Shown one piece after another: positions 52,075 to 53,719 of a stretch of 53,719 bases of DNA. The DNA is from Sphingobacterium sp. (GTDB lineage Bacteria; Bacteroidota; Bacteroidia; Sphingobacteriales; Sphingobacteriaceae): contig JAQZAZ010000020.1 of the NCBI GenBank assembly GCA_029239355.1, positions 1 to 53,719 of the forward strand, read 5' to 3'. The notes below the pieces were generated by a model. The model worked only from the letters and a program-made list of their open reading frames with translations. It made no database searches and was not told the DNA's origin. The position numbers were made by a program, and so were the translations under genes. Every line of letters starts with the position of its first letter. The stretch's first letter is position 1.

Positions 52075-53097
52075 ATGACAAATAGAGATTTAAGTTTTGA
52101 TGTTCTTCGTGGAATAGCAATAATATTCGTAGTTTTCATACATGTTAATAGTTTAGGCTATATTGATGGGAGTAGTCCTTTTAATATTAAGATGAGTATT
52201 TTTCTTCGTCAAATAGCCAATTTTGCTGTACCACTTTTTTTGTTTATCTCTGGTTATTTTATGGGTGTTAAATCTTTTAATGGCATAGAGGAATACTTCG
52301 TTTTTTATAAAAAACAACTCCCCAGAGTGTTACTCCCATTTGTAGTTTGGAGTTGTTTTTATTCAGGAATTATGTTTTTTCAGGGGGTGCCAATCGGTAA
52401 AATATTATATAAATTTATAACATTTCAAGCTGCGGCACCGTTTTATTATATCTTATTAATATGCCAGTATTACATTATACTTCCTGTTTTAAGAACATTA
52501 GCAAATTCAAATAAAGGGGTAATACTTAGCTTTTTAATTAGTATTGGGTCTTGTTTAATAATTGAATATTTACGTTATGGATTAAAAATATATTTGCCAC
52601 TGTATGTTTACGCTGGATCTTTTACTACATGGTTAATTTTTCCGGTTTTGGGTATTTGTGTCCGAAATAAAGATCTGACATTTGGAAAAAATGTTTTTCC
52701 GATATTTGCAATTTTAATGATTGTAATTTCTTTTATACATTCTTTAATGCTTATAAAAATCTATGATGATTTGGATAATGCAGTTTCTGCTGTGAAAATA
52801 TCATCGTTTATGTATTCAGTGGCTATTATAATAGTGTTATTTTTTTTCAGAATGAATCTAAAAAAAAATAACGTTTTTGTTATATTGGGTGAAATGTCTT
52901 TTGGAATATACTTTTCTCATATGTTTTTTGTGATGATTTCAAAATCAATTTTATATAATTTTTTTGAGAATTCGGTAATATCTAATGTATTTGTACAGAT
53001 TTTGTTAACGATTTTAATTACATTATTTAGTGTAATTATAGGAACAATCTTAAAAAGAATAAACAATAATTTTTCGTCGAAATATTTTGGATACTAG
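52075..53097 (+). CDS. Membrane acyltransferase, family 3 (PF01757)
   Basis: The 340-residue protein has about 10 helices and the acyltransferase-3 start LSFDVLRGIAIIFVVFIHVN, with the catalytic-type His. VPLFLFISGYFMG and a late FGIYFSHMFFVMIS also fit. Such proteins O-acetylate surface glycans. The ATG at 52075 was chosen over an in-frame TTG two codons upstream. It is very AT-rich and stands between two copies of the gldN 3' end, so it looks like inserted DNA. Whether it acts on the locus A or B glycan is unknown. Confidence 0.87.
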   Translation: MTNRDLSFDVLRGIAIIFVVFIHVNSLGYIDGSSPFNIKMSIFLRQIANFAVPLFLFISGYFMGVKSFNGIEEYFVFYKKQLPRVLLPFVVWSCFYSGIMFFQGVPIGKILYKFITFQAAAPFYYILLICQYYIILPVLRTLANSNKGVILSFLISIGSCLIIEYLRYGLKIYLPLYVYAGSFTTWLIFPVLGICVRNKDLTFGKNVFPIFAILMIVISFIHSLMLIKIYDDLDNAVSAVKISSFMYSVAIIIVLFFFRMNLKKNNVFVILGEMSFGIYFSHMFFVMISKSILYNFFENSVISNVFVQILLTILITLFSVIIGTILKRINNNFSSKYFGY

Positions 53098-53116
53098 CTG
53101 TTTACTAGGAGCTTGA

Positions 53117-53381
53117 AAGAAAGTAGAGGAAAAACTGGATGCTTACAAGAAAAAACTGTGGAGCAATCCAAAAGGAGTGAAAGCGGAAGAATTGGAGGGT
53201 AACCAATCTAAAACTGAGGAACTGCAAAACCACTCTAAAACGGAAGAACAACAAAATCAGTCCAAAACTGAGGAAGCAAAAGAAGAAAAGGTTGGAGAGG
53301 AAACGAATTCCGAAAAATTATAAAAGAATTTTTATACACGTGAAGACCTTTTCTGCTCCACAGAGAAGGTCTTCGCTTTTT
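53117..53381 (+). repeat. Direct repeat, copy 2 (gldN 3' fragment plus terminator)
   Basis: This copy of the gldN tail has the same reading frame through KVEEKLDAYKKKLWSNPKGV to a stop at 53321-53323. It has no start, since an in-frame TGA lies at 53114-53116, just before the homology. It is therefore a gene fragment. Its Gln-rich tract differs from copy 1 in unit order. Confidence 0.88.
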
Positions 53382-53383
53382 TA
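53342..53383 (+). terminator. Terminator of the gldN fragment
   Basis: GAAGACCTTTTCTG and CAGAGAAGGTCTTC form a 14-bp stem with one T-G pair, followed by six T residues. It is the duplicated version of the terminator at 51442 and now shields glmS from upstream transcription. Confidence 0.85.
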
Positions 53384-53527
53384 GATATTTCACGATTTGT
53401 TAACGTGTCATTTGGACACTTGGCATATATTTTGTCTAGGTAGGCAAGTTTAAGCTGGAAACAGCGGAAAGCAAAACAAACAGAACAAAAACAGAAATCA
53501 CTTATTTTAAAACTAAACTTAAACTTA

Positions 53528-53719
53528 TATGTGCGGAATCGTTGGTTATGTAGGCCAGGAAGAGGCCTATCCAATTCTTATTGATGGCTTAAAGCGGCTT
53601 GAGTATCGCGGCTATGATAGTGCTGGTGTTGCTCTTTTGCATCAGAATGCAATCAATCTCTATAAAAAAGAAGGTAAAGTTGCTGCGCTGGAACAAGAAG
53701 CCTTAGGTAAAAATATAAA
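53528..53719 (+). CDS. glmS: Glutamine-fructose-6-phosphate aminotransferase, N-terminal part
   Basis: The first 64 codons are in the window, starting [20 protein letters not shown]. Cys2 is the glutaminase nucleophile, and [13 protein letters not shown] is the conserved GlmS glutamine-site motif. The enzyme makes glucosamine-6-phosphate, the entry to UDP-GlcNAc and to the amino sugars of both loci. It is probably the housekeeping copy. It reads off the right edge. Confidence 0.93.

Noticed and set aside
51226..53381. Flanking direct repeats read as a composite transposon
   Set aside because: The repeats are a gldN tail and terminator, with no terminal inverted repeats, transposase or target-site duplication.
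53332..53574. 80-codon minus-strand frame before glmS
   Set aside because: It runs through a terminator hairpin and into the glmS start; no motif supports it.

Overview
The window comes from a low-GC member of the Bacteroidota, most likely Sphingobacteriaceae (Sphingobacterium-like). The grounds are Bacteroidota-type promoters (TTTG, about 20 bp, TAnnTTTG), a DUF5106/TlpA thioredoxin lipoprotein, GldK and GldN homologues and the overall gene style. No database search was possible; product names rest on motifs read from the translations.

Layout. (1) 1-2949, minus strand: an ABC exporter cut by the window edge, a PqqD-like peptide-recognition protein, an S24/S26-type peptidase and a thioredoxin lipoprotein. 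This looks like the end of a peptide maturation/export operon. (2) 3255-25601, plus strand: surface-polysaccharide locus A. It has a large SLBB-type Wza, a kinase-less Wzz, a full legionaminic-acid-type nonulosonic acid pathway (dehydratase, aminotransferase, N-acyltransferase, hydrolysing 2-epimerase, synthase, guanylyltransferase, CMP-transferase) plus a class III aminotransferase and an SDR. Then come a candidate nonulosonate transferase, Wzx, a glycosyltransferase, Wzy, a GT2 and a WecA-type initiating transferase. A DEDDh exonuclease, two tandem TagD-like cytidylyltransferases and a mannose-1-phosphate guanylyltransferase follow, and a strong terminator closes the region. (3) 25872-26345: an unrecognised membrane-anchored protein. 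(4) 26570-46217, plus strand: locus B, headed by a winged-helix regulator behind a near-consensus promoter. It has UDP-sugar 4-epimerase and dehydrogenase, Wzx, a nitroreductase-like protein and pyruvyl transferase pair, five glycosyltransferases, an exported beta-helix protein, an EpsG-type Wzy, a PglC/PglD/PglE-like bacillosamine module, and then a separate Wza lipoprotein and a Wzc tyrosine kinase. (5) 46395-53719: a minus-strand NTP_transf_5 protein, a decayed copy of the wzc tail, an outer-membrane barrel protein, gldK directly followed by gldN (no gldL/gldM), a decayed second NTP_transf_5 gene, an acyltransferase, a duplicated gldN 3' end, and the start of glmS.

Working together: A and B each carry their own initiating transferase, flippase and polymerase, so the window appears to encode two Wzx/Wzy glycans side by side. 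One is probably decorated with a legionaminic-type acid. The other probably contains a uronic acid made from a HexNAc and perhaps pyruvate. There is only one tyrosine kinase co-polymerase and only one recognisable NDP-sugar 4,6-dehydratase, so some functions may be shared. The right flank holds two pseudogenes and a direct duplication, signs of repeated rearrangement beside the capsule locus. I saw no tRNA, rRNA, CRISPR array, transposase or integrase.
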